This document shows positions 8,308-17,420 of a stretch of DNA of 64,000 nucleotides, one piece after another. The DNA comes from VBWE01 sp943372645. Lineage in GTDB: Bacteria; Bacteroidota; Bacteroidia; Palsa-965. The stretch covers positions 1 through 64,000 of the forward strand of contig CALRZN010000002.1 of NCBI GenBank assembly GCA_943372645.1, given 5' to 3'. Each line of letters begins with the position of its first letter. The first letter of the stretch is position 1. Below the pieces are notes generated by a model. That model was not told where the DNA came from, ran no database searches, and saw only the letters and a program-made list of their open reading frames with translations. A program made the translations under genes and the position numbers.

Positions 8308-9006
8308 TTAACTCTTCGGAGTTACAGTCCGCTGCTCAATCCGTTTTTCGTAATTACTTCCTTTAAAAATGCGATGCACATAAATGCCCGGCGTGTGAAT
8401 CTGATCTGGATCGAGTTCGCCTTCGGGAACGAGTTCTTCCACTTCGGCAATCGTAATTTTTCCGGCCATGGCCATCATCGGGTTGAAGTTGCGCGCGGTC
8501 ATACGGAAAATAAGATTTCCGGCCGTGTCGCCTTTCCATGCTTTTACAATGGCGTAGTCGGAATCAAATGCGTACTCCATCAGGTATTCTTTGCCGTTGA
8601 ACGTGCGTGTTTCTTTGCCGTTGGCCACTTCTGTTCCCACACCGGCCGGTGTAAAAATAGCGGGCATGCCGTAACCGGCGGCGAGGCAGCGCGTGGCCAA
8701 TGTGCCCTGCGGGATGAGTTCCACTTCCAGTTCACCACTCAGCAGCTGCCGCTCAAACTCCGCGTTTTCGCCGACGTACGACGAAATCATTTTTTTCACG
8801 AGGCGTTTCTGCAGCATCAGGCCGATGCCGAAATCATCCACACCGGCGTTGTTTGAAATACAGGTGAGGCTTTTCACTTCCTTTTTCACGAGTGCTTCAA
8901 TGCAGTTTTCGGGAATGCCGCAGAGCCCGAAACCACCGAGCAGCAGGGTCATCCCATCTTCTATTCCTTTGATCGCCTCTTCGGCGCCGGCAACAACTTT
9001 ATACAT
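8308..9006 (-). CDS. scoA: 3-oxoacid CoA-transferase, subunit A
   Basis: A 232-residue alpha subunit. GGFGLCGIPENCIEAL is the CoA-binding signature of family I CoA-transferases, followed by SNNAGVDDFGIG, PQGTLATRCLAAGYGMPAIFTPAG and the conserved KGDTAGNLIFRMTARNFNPMMAMAG. Together with scoB it would let the cell use or make acetoacetate via acetoacetyl-CoA. It starts 26 nt after the PBP1A stop, so pbp1A-scoA-scoB may share transcripts. The tail RIEQRTVTPKS is slightly longer than usual. Confidence 0.92.
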   Translation of the reverse strand: MYKVVAGAEEAIKGIEDGMTLLLGGFGLCGIPENCIEALVKKEVKSLTCISNNAGVDDFGIGLMLQKRLVKKMISSYVGENAEFERQLLSGELEVELIPQGTLATRCLAAGYGMPAIFTPAGVGTEVANGKETRTFNGKEYLMEYAFDSDYAIVKAWKGDTAGNLIFRMTARNFNPMMAMAGKITIAEVEELVPEGELDPDQIHTPGIYVHRIFKGSNYEKRIEQRTVTPKS

Positions 9007-9032
9007 AGATGCGTTTATAATTTGCTTGATTT

Positions 9033-11339
9033 TTAACTTCCGGGATCGTCGTCAAACGGATTCAGGTTCGGATCGTACACGTCCGGTTTGTTTTCATCAT
9101 CCGATTCTTTGCAGTTCAGATCCATCAGTATTTTCTTCGATGGTTTTTCGAAATCGCCTTTCGTGATTTTTATTTTCGGATCGGCATACACGCGCTGCAT
9201 AAACTTGGCCCAGATCGGCAGCGCCATACTTGCGCCCTGTCCTTCGCTGGTGTTGTCGAAATGCACGCTGCGGTCTTCCGCCCCTACCCACGCGCCACCC
9301 GAAAGCTCCGGGGTGAGGCCGATAAACCAGCCGTCGGAGTTGTTCTGCGTGGTACCGGTTTTGCCGGCAATGGGGTTGGTGAGTTTGTATTTGTAACGCA
9401 GGCGGATACCGGTACCGTTTTCTACCACGCCTTTCATCAGTGAAGTCATCAGCCAGGCTTTGTCTTCGCTGAGCGCTTCCTGTGTTTTCGGGATAAACTC
9501 GGCGAGCACTTTGCCGTTTTTATCTTCGATGCGTGTAACAAACGTCGGTTCAATGTACGTGCCTTTGTTGGCAAACGTGTTGTTGGCGCCCACCATTTCG
9601 TATAACGAGATGTCAGCCGAACCGAGACAGATAGAAGGCACCGGGTCGAGCGGCGCGGTAATGCCCACGCGGCGGGCAAACTGCACCACAGCCTGCGGAC
9701 CAAACTGTTTCATGATGTGCGCAGTGATGTAGTTCATCGAAAGTGCCAGCGCGCGTTTCAGCGTCATGTTTTCGCCGTTGTGTTTGTTGTCGGAATTATC
9801 CGGACACCATTCCACACCGGCATCGGTGGTGATGCAGGTGCGCACGTTCGGAATTTTATCACACGGCGACCAGCCTTCCTGGATGGCCAGTGCATACACA
9901 AACGGTTTGAACGTAGAACCCACCTGGCGGCGACTTTCTTTTACGTGATCGTATTTGAAATGACGGAAGTTGATGCCGCCCACCCACGCACGCACATAAC
10001 CGGTCTGGGGCTCCATGGCCATAAAACCGCACTGCAGAAACGATTTGTAGTAGCGGATGCTGTCCATCGGTGTCATGGTGGTATCGCGATCGCCGTTCCA
10101 CGAAAACACGCTCATTTTCGCAGGCGTGTTAAATGCCTTTTCAATTTCGCTTTCCGAAGCGCCGGCTTTCTGCATCTGTTTGTAGCGTTCCGAACGTTTC
10201 ATGCCCTGTTTCATAATCGAGGCAATCTCGTCTTTGTTAACGCGGTAGCTGAACGGTGCATTCTTTTTATTTTTCAGGCGCTGGAAAAACACGCCCTGCA
10301 TTTCTTTCATGTGTTCGTCCACCGCTGCCTCCGCATGTTTCTGCATGCGCGGGTTAATAGTGGTGTAAATCTTCAGACCGTCCCGGTACAGGTCGTACGG
10401 TTTGCCGTCGGGTTTCAGGTTTTCGGAACACCATTTTTTCAGGAAGTTGTCGCGCAGGTATTCGCGGAAGTAGGTGCCGAGGCCTTCGTTGTGGTCTTCG
10501 GGCTGGTAACTGAGTTTAACGGGCAGGGCAATCAGCGAATCATGTTTCTGTTTCGAAATGAATTCATATTTTTTCATTTGCCCGAGCACAATGTTGCGCC
10601 GTGTTTTTGCATTCTCCGGTTTCGAAACCGGGTTCCACATGGCCGGGTTCTGGCACATGCCCACCAGCATGGCGGCTTCTTCGGTTTTCAGCGAATCGGG
10701 GGTGGTATTAAAATACACTTTGGCTGCCGACTTAATGCCTACCGCCGAGTGAATGAAATCGAACTTGTTGAGGTACATCGTCATGATTTCATCTTTGGTA
10801 TAAAGCCGTTCGAGGCGCACCGAGATGATCCACTCTTTCAGCTTCTGATAAGCACGCTGCGAAAGCGAAAGGTTTTTCACATCGTGAAACTGCATCTTGG
10901 CCAGCTGCTGCGAAATGGTACTGCCCCCGCCCGAGCTCATGTCGCCGCCGATCACGGTTTTCACGAGCACACGGATGAGGCCGCGCCCGTCAATGCCGGA
11001 ATGTTCGCGGAAACGCACATCTTCGGTTGCTGTCAGCGCATCCACCAGGTCTTTGTCTAAGTCCTTGTATTTTACATTCACCCGGTTCTCCGCATAAAAG
11101 CGGCCGAGTTCTGAACCGTCGGCAGCATACACCACGGAGGCGAGGTTGTTTTTCGGATTCTGGAGCGCAGCCACATCGGGCAGGTCGGCAAACATGGCTA
11201 CGGAAAGCACCAGCAGCACAATACCGATAACCGGTGTTACTACCATGATCCAGAAAATCCGGATGTAGCGTTTATAATCGGGTTTGGATTGACCCGTTCC
11301 GCCCGCGGCGGATTTCGGTGAACCTTTTTCTTTGGCCAT
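9033..11339 (-). CDS. Penicillin-binding protein 1A (transglycosylase/transpeptidase)
   Basis: A 768-residue bifunctional class A PBP that polymerises lipid II and cross-links peptidoglycan on the outer face of the inner membrane. It has a cytoplasmic N-terminus and one membrane helix (about 27-51). The GT51 domain has TEDVRFREHSGIDGRG (catalytic Glu106) and SGGGSTISQQLAKM. The transpeptidase domain has SxxK as STFK (Ser475, Lys478), SxN as SMN (534-536) and KTGT (660-663). An OB-like insertion separates the domains. The C-terminal tail is acidic. All active-site motifs are intact. A weak -7 box (TACTTTTA) lies just upstream. Confidence 0.95.
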   Translation of the reverse strand: MAKEKGSPKSAAGGTGQSKPDYKRYIRIFWIMVVTPVIGIVLLVLSVAMFADLPDVAALQNPKNNLASVVYAADGSELGRFYAENRVNVKYKDLDKDLVDALTATEDVRFREHSGIDGRGLIRVLVKTVIGGDMSSGGGSTISQQLAKMQFHDVKNLSLSQRAYQKLKEWIISVRLERLYTKDEIMTMYLNKFDFIHSAVGIKSAAKVYFNTTPDSLKTEEAAMLVGMCQNPAMWNPVSKPENAKTRRNIVLGQMKKYEFISKQKHDSLIALPVKLSYQPEDHNEGLGTYFREYLRDNFLKKWCSENLKPDGKPYDLYRDGLKIYTTINPRMQKHAEAAVDEHMKEMQGVFFQRLKNKKNAPFSYRVNKDEIASIMKQGMKRSERYKQMQKAGASESEIEKAFNTPAKMSVFSWNGDRDTTMTPMDSIRYYKSFLQCGFMAMEPQTGYVRAWVGGINFRHFKYDHVKESRRQVGSTFKPFVYALAIQEGWSPCDKIPNVRTCITTDAGVEWCPDNSDNKHNGENMTLKRALALSMNYITAHIMKQFGPQAVVQFARRVGITAPLDPVPSICLGSADISLYEMVGANNTFANKGTYIEPTFVTRIEDKNGKVLAEFIPKTQEALSEDKAWLMTSLMKGVVENGTGIRLRYKYKLTNPIAGKTGTTQNNSDGWFIGLTPELSGGAWVGAEDRSVHFDNTSEGQGASMALPIWAKFMQRVYADPKIKITKGDFEKPSKKILMDLNCKESDDENKPDVYDPNLNPFDDDPGS

Positions 11340-11472
11340 AGTGAAATTGCGGTTTAAAAGTACAAAAATTGCCTGTACCTGCTTAATACCCGCAAATGAA
11401 CGAAGTGTAACCCGCTGTGCGCAGGGCTTTCACAATTTTTAGAGCAGAAATTACCAGTAATTAACAGCTGCG

Positions 11473-11949
11473 TTATTCCTCAACAGCCTTTTCGATGCGG
11501 ATGCCGGCGTTGTAAATGCCCGGGAGGCTTTGCCGGCGCATGGCCTGTTCCACTTCAATGGTGTATTTGCCTTTGAGCGGGAAACGTTTGGCTTTCATAT
11601 ACAGCAACTGGTTATCCAGCAGGTCGCCCTGCCCTTTGCCCAGCCAGCGGCCGCTTTCGTCGGCCAGCACAAACTCAATGGTGTCGCGTTTCATTTTCCC
11701 GTTCGGGAATTTGGTGGTCATGAACACAAATATGTTGCTGTAGCTGTAATCGTCGGCATTGCGCACATTGAAATAAAAATTGTGCGGGGTAAGTGTATCG
11801 TTGATGAAAAAATTAAACGCCAGTTTGTTGCGTACCGTCCATTCGTGTTCGGGCAGCTCGGTGTTTTCTTCGTACACACGGTTGCTGTCGCATGCTGCCA
11901 GTGAAAGCAGTGAAACAAAAACGATAACGGCTGAAATTCGGTTCATCAT
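11473..11949 (-). CDS. gldH: Gliding motility lipoprotein GldH
   Basis: A 158-residue lipoprotein whose signal ends in LSLAAC (Cys20). The mature protein carries features typical of GldH: YEENTELPEHEW at the N-terminus, FNVRNADDYSYSNIFVF, and the WLGKGQGDLLDNQ stretch. GldH is required with the other Gld lipoproteins for gliding and type IX secretion in Flavobacterium, and it sits in the outer membrane facing the periplasm. Its gene lies near ricT and holB here, an arrangement I recall from other Bacteroidota. The -7 box at 11955-11962 leaves almost no leader. Confidence 0.88.
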   Translation of the reverse strand: MMNRISAVIVFVSLLSLAACDSNRVYEENTELPEHEWTVRNKLAFNFFINDTLTPHNFYFNVRNADDYSYSNIFVFMTTKFPNGKMKRDTIEFVLADESGRWLGKGQGDLLDNQLLYMKAKRFPLKGKYTIEVEQAMRRQSLPGIYNAGIRIEKAVEE

Positions 11950-11954
11950 ACGGG

Positions 11955-11962
11955 CAAAGATA
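11955..11962 (-). promoter_or_regulatory. -7 box TATCTTTG of gldH
   Basis: A perfect TAnnTTTG read on the minus strand, ending 5 nt before the gldH ATG. Transcription would start at or next to the start codon, so the mRNA may be leaderless. Confidence 0.5.
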
Positions 11963-11994
11963 AGCAGGGGGCTGTTAAACTACGTACGATAACG

Positions 11995-12399
11995 TCACTT
12001 TATTGCCTTGTGGTATGCCTCCAGCTTTTCATTCAGCCATACCAGGGCCGATTCTTTGTCGGCAAACAGGCGCGTAGGCACCGAAGGGTGAAGCGCCTTT
12101 ACAAAGTGATTTACAATGAGGCGGTGAATAAACGTATCGCTGGTAATGGCACGCGCCACCTGGTGGGCATTGTAATTTTTGCCGGCACCGTACGCCCGCA
12201 TTTCAGGTGTGGCCGTTACGTTTGTACCTGCAATATCAAGCAATGTGGCAAACACGCCGCCGGCAGCCATCGTATCGTAAATACGGGCCATGTCGCGCGC
12301 ATCGTCAAGATCAAACTCCAGGTCAACTCCCGACGGGCGGAAACAGATAATCTGCCCGTTGAGCAGCTCCGCCTCCATTTTGGATGTAAGAATTTTCAA
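11995..12399 (-). CDS. STAS/SpoIIAA-like small protein
   Basis: A 134-residue soluble protein with no signal. The pattern of alternating strands and helices (RIYDTMAAGGVFATLLDIAGTN, HQVARAITSDTFIHRLIVNHFVKALHPSVPTRLFADKESALVWLNEK) resembles SpoIIAA/STAS-like proteins. The ending, in which a residue is changed by an 'activity plus DKESALxWL' helix, is common in Bacteroidota members. No catalytic residues are recognised. It lies between gldH and ricT on the same strand. The fold call is moderate; the role is unknown. Confidence 0.6.
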   Translation of the reverse strand: MKILTSKMEAELLNGQIICFRPSGVDLEFDLDDARDMARIYDTMAAGGVFATLLDIAGTNVTATPEMRAYGAGKNYNAHQVARAITSDTFIHRLIVNHFVKALHPSVPTRLFADKESALVWLNEKLEAYHKAIK

Positions 12400-12425
12400 G
12401 TGTTATTGTGTATGGGCTCCAAATA

Positions 12426-12464
12426 TAAAAAACCGATAGCGGTTTTTACACCAACTATCGGTTT
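12426..12464 (-). terminator. Intrinsic terminator of ricT
   Basis: AAACCGATAG (12430-12439) pairs with CTATCGGTTT (12455-12464), with a T-run following on the minus strand. It lies 33 nt past the ricT stop and just before the STAS-like gene. Confidence 0.75.
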
Positions 12465-12497
12465 ATTCATAAAATTGTGACTGCAATCAGCCGTTTT

Positions 12498-13991
12498 TTA
12501 CACGCCCGGCGGAATGCTGGTGGGCGGCGGAGGCGGAGGTGGTGGTCCGCCCGCATTCCGGTTTCTGTTTTGGTTGTTGCCTTTCTGCTGCTGTTTGGGC
12601 GGACGGTTCTGCTGGTTTTTCTGCTGGCCGCCCTGTTGTTTGTTTTGCTGCTGGCCTTCCTGGCGCGGGGGACGCGGCGGACGGTTCTGCTGATTTTTCT
12701 GCTGACCGCCCTGCTGTTTGTTTTGCTGGCCGCCCTGCTGCTTCTGCTGCTGGCCGCCTTGTTTCTGCTGCTGCCCGCCGCCCTGCTGTTTTTGCTGGGG
12801 CTGTTGTTTCTGCTGGCCCTGCACCTGCGGTTTGTTGCTGCGGTTGCTTTCGGTTCCTTCGCCGCCTTTTTTCTTGCGGCGTTTGTTGCGTTTCTGCTGG
12901 TCGAAACGGGTAAGGCTGTCTTGTCCCACCACGTTTTCGTAATCCGGTTCTTTTTTGGCCGCAACGGTTTTCACCACTTCGCTGAGTTCGTCGGGTTTCT
13001 CCCCGTTTTTATTCATTTCGATGATGGCTTTCACACGGCTGGCCGGAACGGGAATAAAATTGCCCGGATCGTCGGCGTACGAATAAAACATCAGGCGGCG
13101 GAAAATATCTGTTTTCTGGTGGCGTGCTTTGCCGCGCACCGATTCAATGTCAACGGCTTCGGGAATGTCTTTGATCGCGTCCATGTAGGCATCGAGCTCA
13201 AAGTTGAGGCAGCATTTCAGTTTGCCGCATTGCCCGGCCAGTTTCAGCGGGTTGAGCGAAAGCTGCTGGTAGCGTGCTGCGCCGGTGGTAACCGAACGGA
13301 AATCGCTGAGCCAGGTGGAGCAGCACAGTTCGCGGCCGCACGAGCCGATACCGCCGAGTCTTCCCGCTTCCTGCCGTGCACCGATCTGGCGCATCTCAAT
13401 CCGCAGGCGGAATTCTTCGGCAAGTACTTTTATCAGTTCGCGGAAGTCCACACGGTCTTCGGCGGTGTAATAAAAAATGGCTTTTGTTTTATCGCCCTGG
13501 TATTCCACATCGCTGATCTTCATCTGCAGACCCAGGTTCACGGCCAGTTTCCGGGCTTTGATCATGGTTTCCTGCTCGGCCTGCTGTGCTTCCTGCCATT
13601 TTTCGATGTCGGCCTGCCGTGCTTTGCGGTAAATCTTTTTTATTTCGGGCGAAGCGGTCTGCACATTGCGGCGCTTCATCTGCACACGCACCAGTTCGCC
13701 GGTAAGCGAAACAGTGCCGATATCATGCCCCGGCGACGATTCAACGGCCACCACATCACCCACGGCAAGCGGTACACTGTTTACGTTCCGGAAAAAGTCT
13801 TTACGGCTGTTTTTAAAACGCACTTCCACACAGTCAAACGCCACTTCACCGCCCGGCAACTGCATGTTGGCCAGCCAGTCGAATACATTCAGCTTATTGC
13901 AGCCACCTGTGCCGCACGACCCGTTGTTTTTACAACCCCCGGGTGTTCCGGTACTGCATCCCCTTCCGGATGAACATCCTCCACAACCCAT
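12498..13991 (-). CDS. ricT: RicT/YaaT-like PSP1-domain protein with low-complexity tail
   Basis: A 497-residue protein. Residues 1-35 are Cys/Gly-rich (CGGC, CSTG, GGCKNNGSCGTGGC). About 40-320 is the RicT/PSP1 region with its two hallmark motifs, GSCGRELCCSTWL and GQCGKLKCCLNFELD, whose cysteines bind Fe-S clusters in the Bacillus RicAFT complex. From about 360 to the end lies a long tail rich in Gln, Lys and Asn (repeats of QQGGQQNKQQ type), finishing in a run of prolines and PTSIPPGV. The Bacillus proteins lack this tail. In Bacillus the complex affects RNA maturation; the role in Bacteroidota is not established. It is the neighbour of gldH and holB. Confidence 0.85.
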   Translation of the reverse strand: MGCGGCSSGRGCSTGTPGGCKNNGSCGTGGCNKLNVFDWLANMQLPGGEVAFDCVEVRFKNSRKDFFRNVNSVPLAVGDVVAVESSPGHDIGTVSLTGELVRVQMKRRNVQTASPEIKKIYRKARQADIEKWQEAQQAEQETMIKARKLAVNLGLQMKISDVEYQGDKTKAIFYYTAEDRVDFRELIKVLAEEFRLRIEMRQIGARQEAGRLGGIGSCGRELCCSTWLSDFRSVTTGAARYQQLSLNPLKLAGQCGKLKCCLNFELDAYMDAIKDIPEAVDIESVRGKARHQKTDIFRRLMFYSYADDPGNFIPVPASRVKAIIEMNKNGEKPDELSEVVKTVAAKKEPDYENVVGQDSLTRFDQQKRNKRRKKKGGEGTESNRSNKPQVQGQQKQQPQQKQQGGGQQQKQGGQQQKQQGGQQNKQQGGQQKNQQNRPPRPPRQEGQQQNKQQGGQQKNQQNRPPKQQQKGNNQNRNRNAGGPPPPPPPPTSIPPGV

Positions 13992-14338
13992 ACGCTAACG
14001 TTCTATGTTTTAAGTCTTTTCGGTTTTCGGTAAACCTCAAAGATAGGATTTTTCGGGTTTGGTGGTTTTTCGGGAGAAATGGGCGGAGCCAGAGCATAAC
14101 GAGACTGCCGCAGTGCAAATAACGTCCTTATTGCAAAATCGGAAGTTATGCCGGTAGTTCAGCTATGTGTCTTCGGTCTTTGTGGTGATCCTTCTTTTTT
14201 GCCACGAAGGCGCGAAGGCACGAAGAGCAAGTGGTTAATTTCTATGATTGCTGTTCGTTTTGGACCCTTGCTTTTTGCCACTAAGCCTTCGCACTAACAG
14301 GTTGCTGCATCATAACACATCACCAAAATACCGGCAAC
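13992..14338. repeat. Gene-free stretch with CACGAAGG-type repeats
   Basis: No credible ORF. Positions 14175-14300 hold degenerate units of the CACAAAG/CTTCGTG family: TCTTTGTGGTGATCC, GCCACGAAGGCGCGAAGG, GCACGAAGAG, then GCCACTAAGCCTTCGCAC. They resemble the hairpin at 4538-4650. I see nothing else, apart from the two flanking minus-strand genes' ends. Confidence 0.4.
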
Positions 14339-16027
14339 TCAGTACAACTCCTCCACCCGCTTCCCATTACGATCCATAAAATACACCAAATTCGTTTTTT
14401 CGTTAACCAGCTTCACAATACCATCTTCTAACCGGGTGAGTGGCCGGTCAGGTTGTGGTGCCAGCAACACCTCGCCGGTAATGGAAAGGTATCCGATATT
14501 ATTGCCATCATAAACCAGCAGCACCGAGTCGTTTTCCAGCTGCATGCGCGTATAATTAAACGGGATGATCATCTTCCCTGTTGCGTCTATTACACCCGTT
14601 TTACCTCCACGCTTTTCGGCCATCAGGTAACCCATTTTATTTTGTTCTTGTGCTGTCCGGGGCAACAGTCGTACATGTACATATTCATCCAGCGGAAGTA
14701 CTTCACGTCCTTTTTTATCGAGCAGGAAAAACCGCCTGTTTTTATCGTTGGCCAGAATTCGTCCGGCAGGAAACCAGGTGTATTTCGGATACGCATTTTC
14801 GATATTGAATTTACAGGGAATCACTTCCGTTCCGTTGCGGTTTATTATTCCACACCCTTTGCCGCTTACAACCACGCGCGCATAACCACCGCAGAAAGGC
14901 GACATATCATCATACACCGGGTTAATGATGTTTTCCCCGTTTATGTCAATAACACCCCAGCGTCTGCCGGTTTTGTAATCGCCCACACAAACGGCCGCAC
15001 GGCCATCGGAAAAGTTTGTTGCGTTATCATACAGGAGCGGCACCACTTCGTTTCCGTCGCGGTCAATATAACCCCACTTGTTGTTGCGCATCACCACGGC
15101 CCGGCCATCAGAAAACGGACCTGCCCAGTCGTACTTCAGCGGAATAACCACTTCGCCTTTTATATTGATGAATCCGTATTTCTGATTTTTCCCTGCGGCC
15201 ACCAATCCTTCTTTCAATGGCCCGAGGGAATGATAAAATGTATTGAAGAGCCGTTTGCCGTTGCGGTCGGTAAGCAGCGAACCGGAATCGCCCGACAGCA
15301 CATATACACCATCTGAAGCCGGTTCAGCGCGGTTGTAATTACAGGCGGCAACTTCTTTTCCGTTTTCATCTAAAAAACCAACTTCCCCATACCTTGAAAA
15401 ATTGACCTGTGCCATGCCCTCCTGCAACGATCCTATAGCGTAATATTTCAGCGGGCTGCGTTTATTCCCCTGCGCATCGGCGATTCCGAAAATGCGTTCG
15501 TTATTTATAATGAACGAAACTTTCCGCAACCCCTTATTCCCGAACGGCACACTGCTCTGAAATGCGATGCGTTGTTCTGCTCCTGTTTCATCAATCAACC
15601 GGTAATCAAACGTTCCGTCGTGCACAATGGCCACACCGTTTTTAAATCCTTTGGCGGGATCGTTGCGCAGTTTTACTTTCCATTCGGGCGAATCATTCAT
15701 TTCATATTCGTACTTCCATTTGCCGAAGAACGAAGCAGTAGTTTCTCCGGCTGTATTTTTAAATAGAAACTGCACCGGCGCTACGGCATTGGATGCTGCA
15801 ATGGAATAACGTTCAATAATGGTATAACGTTTTATCCCGCGTACTTCCGGCGAAACAAACGTATCATAAACCTGTGCACGGTGCAGTTCACCGCAGCAGC
15901 TGCAATGCGCCTGGCAACACACGTGGCCGTGCGCGCAATTATAGAAAGGAAACAGGGAATCGGGCAACTGTGCTTTACTCTGCAGTGAAACGAATACCAG
16001 CAGCAACCCGGTTAAAAAAATTTTCAT
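14339..16027 (-). CDS. WG-repeat surface/periplasmic protein
   Basis: A 562-residue secreted protein. The signal peptide is MKIFLTGLLLVFVSLQSKAQ, cut after AQ. A Cys/His-rich segment follows (NCAHGHVCCQAHCSCCGELH, residues about 30-50), which could bind metal or form disulfides. Most of the rest is about ten WG/KWGF repeats of the type KYGFINIKGEVVIPLKYDWAGPFSDGRA, each about 25-45 residues, which build beta structures. WG-repeat proteins are common in Bacteroidota and are thought to mediate binding; the ligand is unknown. The end FMDRNGKRVEELY has no T9SS sorting domain, so export past the outer membrane is not evident. Confidence 0.8.
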   Translation of the reverse strand: MKIFLTGLLLVFVSLQSKAQLPDSLFPFYNCAHGHVCCQAHCSCCGELHRAQVYDTFVSPEVRGIKRYTIIERYSIAASNAVAPVQFLFKNTAGETTASFFGKWKYEYEMNDSPEWKVKLRNDPAKGFKNGVAIVHDGTFDYRLIDETGAEQRIAFQSSVPFGNKGLRKVSFIINNERIFGIADAQGNKRSPLKYYAIGSLQEGMAQVNFSRYGEVGFLDENGKEVAACNYNRAEPASDGVYVLSGDSGSLLTDRNGKRLFNTFYHSLGPLKEGLVAAGKNQKYGFINIKGEVVIPLKYDWAGPFSDGRAVVMRNNKWGYIDRDGNEVVPLLYDNATNFSDGRAAVCVGDYKTGRRWGVIDINGENIINPVYDDMSPFCGGYARVVVSGKGCGIINRNGTEVIPCKFNIENAYPKYTWFPAGRILANDKNRRFFLLDKKGREVLPLDEYVHVRLLPRTAQEQNKMGYLMAEKRGGKTGVIDATGKMIIPFNYTRMQLENDSVLLVYDGNNIGYLSITGEVLLAPQPDRPLTRLEDGIVKLVNEKTNLVYFMDRNGKRVEELY

Positions 16028-16091
16028 TCGTTAAAAATAACGCGATTAAAAACGCACAAAACGCAGGTAACAATTTTTGGGAGTAATTGAA

Positions 16092-16218
16092 TAAGGACAG
16101 CTTTAAAGGCCTCAAGATTGAGGCGGACAAAACTTTCGAAAAGCGGAGTTTACTCACGTAAATGAGCATTTTCGAAATGAGTCCAACGAAGAGATTGTGG
16201 TCTTAAAAGCTGTCCTTA
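16092..16218. repeat. Compact 127-bp structured intergenic element
   Basis: The ends are 20-bp inverted repeats (16092-16111 and 16199-16218, 18 of 20 paired; TAAGGACAGCTTT at the left tip). Inside are CCTCAA-GA-TTGAGG (16110-16123), TTTCGAAAA/TTTTCGAAA (16134-16142 and 16169-16177) and TTTAC/GTAAA. It fills the gap between the WG-repeat gene and holB, and its last three bases are the holB stop codon. This may be a small mobile repeat or a structured RNA. Confidence 0.65.
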
Positions 16219-17346
16219 AACCACTTTTGCAACATTGAGGATTTCATTCAAACGAAACGACATATCCGTAAAAATAATCTTCGGGCTGCCGTTGCGTTCG
16301 ATGTGCAGGTGTACTTTGTTCAGCTCTTCGATAAAACGTTCGCCGTTTGCACCGTGTACGAAAGCGGAGAATTTTTTTACAAAAGCCAGTTCTTCGCCCG
16401 AGAGGCGCACCATACTTTCGTCGCCGAAATGGAGCAGCAAGCTGTCGCGCACCAGGTCGAGTGCGTACATGATAAACTGTTTCTGCCGTTCGCGTCCGCC
16501 TTCGGCCAGTTCGTTCACCGACTCCATTACTTTGGGTGCATCAAACTTGAGGCAGGCGCGCATCCATTTCTGGAACAGCGCCAGGTTGTAGGCGGCCTGT
16601 TCGCTGCGCTGGATGAGCTGCCGGGCCACCGCGTAGTTGCCGTCGGCCTGGTAGGTGAGTTTTTGTGCGTCGGGTTCGCTGAGGCTGTGGCGCTGGATGA
16701 GGGCCGCTTCCATATCGCGGTCGGAAATGCGGCCGATTTTTACCAGCTGCGTGCGCGAAACAATGGTGCGCAGCAGTTCGCCTTCGTTTTCGGTAACAAG
16801 AATAAAAAGCGTTTTATCTGGCGGCTCTTCCAGTATTTTCAGCAGTTTGTTGGCGGCCACCACGTTCATCTTTTCGGCCATCCAGATGATCATGATTTTA
16901 TATTCGGCCTCAAACGTGGTGAAACTGAGTTTACGCAACGTTTCGCCGCTTTCTTCGGTTCCGATTACCGCCTGTTTGTTTTCCGCCTCTAATTTTTCGA
17001 ACCATTCATCCAGCGTGATATACGCATTGTCCAGCACGGCTTCGCGCCATTTTGCAATCACATGCGTGCTCGTCCGCACATCTTTCGAAAGTGCAATCGG
17101 ATATACAAAATGTAAATCGGGATGCACGAGTTTGTCGTACTTCACACACGAGGGGCATTCGCCGCAGGCTTCGGTGGCCGTGCGTTTGGTGCAGTGAATG
17201 TATCGCGCAAATGCCAGCGCCATGGGCAAGGTTCCGCTGCCTTCGCTGCCGAAAAAAAGCTGCGCATGCGAAATACGGCCCTCGCTCACACTGTTTACGA
17301 GGCGCTGTTTGGAGGCATCCTGCCCGATGATGTCGCGGAAATGCAT
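16216..17346 (-). CDS. holB: DNA polymerase III delta' subunit
   Basis: A 376-residue clamp-loader subunit of the AAA+ family. MHFRDIIGQDASKQRLVNSV and RISHAQLFFGSEGSGTLPMALAFARYI match the N-terminus; the P-loop is degenerate (GSEGSGTLP lacks GKT), as is normal for delta'. The zinc module CTKRTATEACGECPSCVKY is present, with the GECPSC pair. KIMIIWMAEKMNVVAANKLLKILEEPP is the Walker B/sensor region. The longer C-terminal collar domain accounts for the size. The stop codon lies inside the 127-bp repeat element. A TATCTTTA box sits 5 nt before the ATG. Confidence 0.93.
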   Translation of the reverse strand: MHFRDIIGQDASKQRLVNSVSEGRISHAQLFFGSEGSGTLPMALAFARYIHCTKRTATEACGECPSCVKYDKLVHPDLHFVYPIALSKDVRTSTHVIAKWREAVLDNAYITLDEWFEKLEAENKQAVIGTEESGETLRKLSFTTFEAEYKIMIIWMAEKMNVVAANKLLKILEEPPDKTLFILVTENEGELLRTIVSRTQLVKIGRISDRDMEAALIQRHSLSEPDAQKLTYQADGNYAVARQLIQRSEQAAYNLALFQKWMRACLKFDAPKVMESVNELAEGGRERQKQFIMYALDLVRDSLLLHFGDESMVRLSGEELAFVKKFSAFVHGANGERFIEELNKVHLHIERNGSPKIIFTDMSFRLNEILNVAKVV

Positions 17347-17350
17347 GGGG

Positions 17351-17358
17351 TAAAGATA
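17351..17358 (-). promoter_or_regulatory. -7-like box TATCTTTA of holB
   Basis: On the minus strand this is TATCTTTA, one base from TAnnTTTG, ending 4 nt before the holB ATG. A transcript from it would be leaderless or nearly so. Confidence 0.4.
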
Positions 17359-17420
17359 GCGATTGTTTAAATGGATGTACCGGTTGACCTGGGGGTTGTT
17401 TTACACAAGATGTTCATAGA

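Noticed and set aside
9717..11060. 447-residue plus-strand frame opposite PBP1A
   Set aside because: His/Phe-rich shadow of the PBP1A gene, with no domain and no promoter, while the minus frame has all catalytic motifs.
12477..13973. Long open frame on the plus strand opposite ricT
   Set aside because: It is the complement of a real gene with low-complexity coding, rich in Leu and Phe, without any recognisable motif; the minus-strand frame has the clear RicT signatures.
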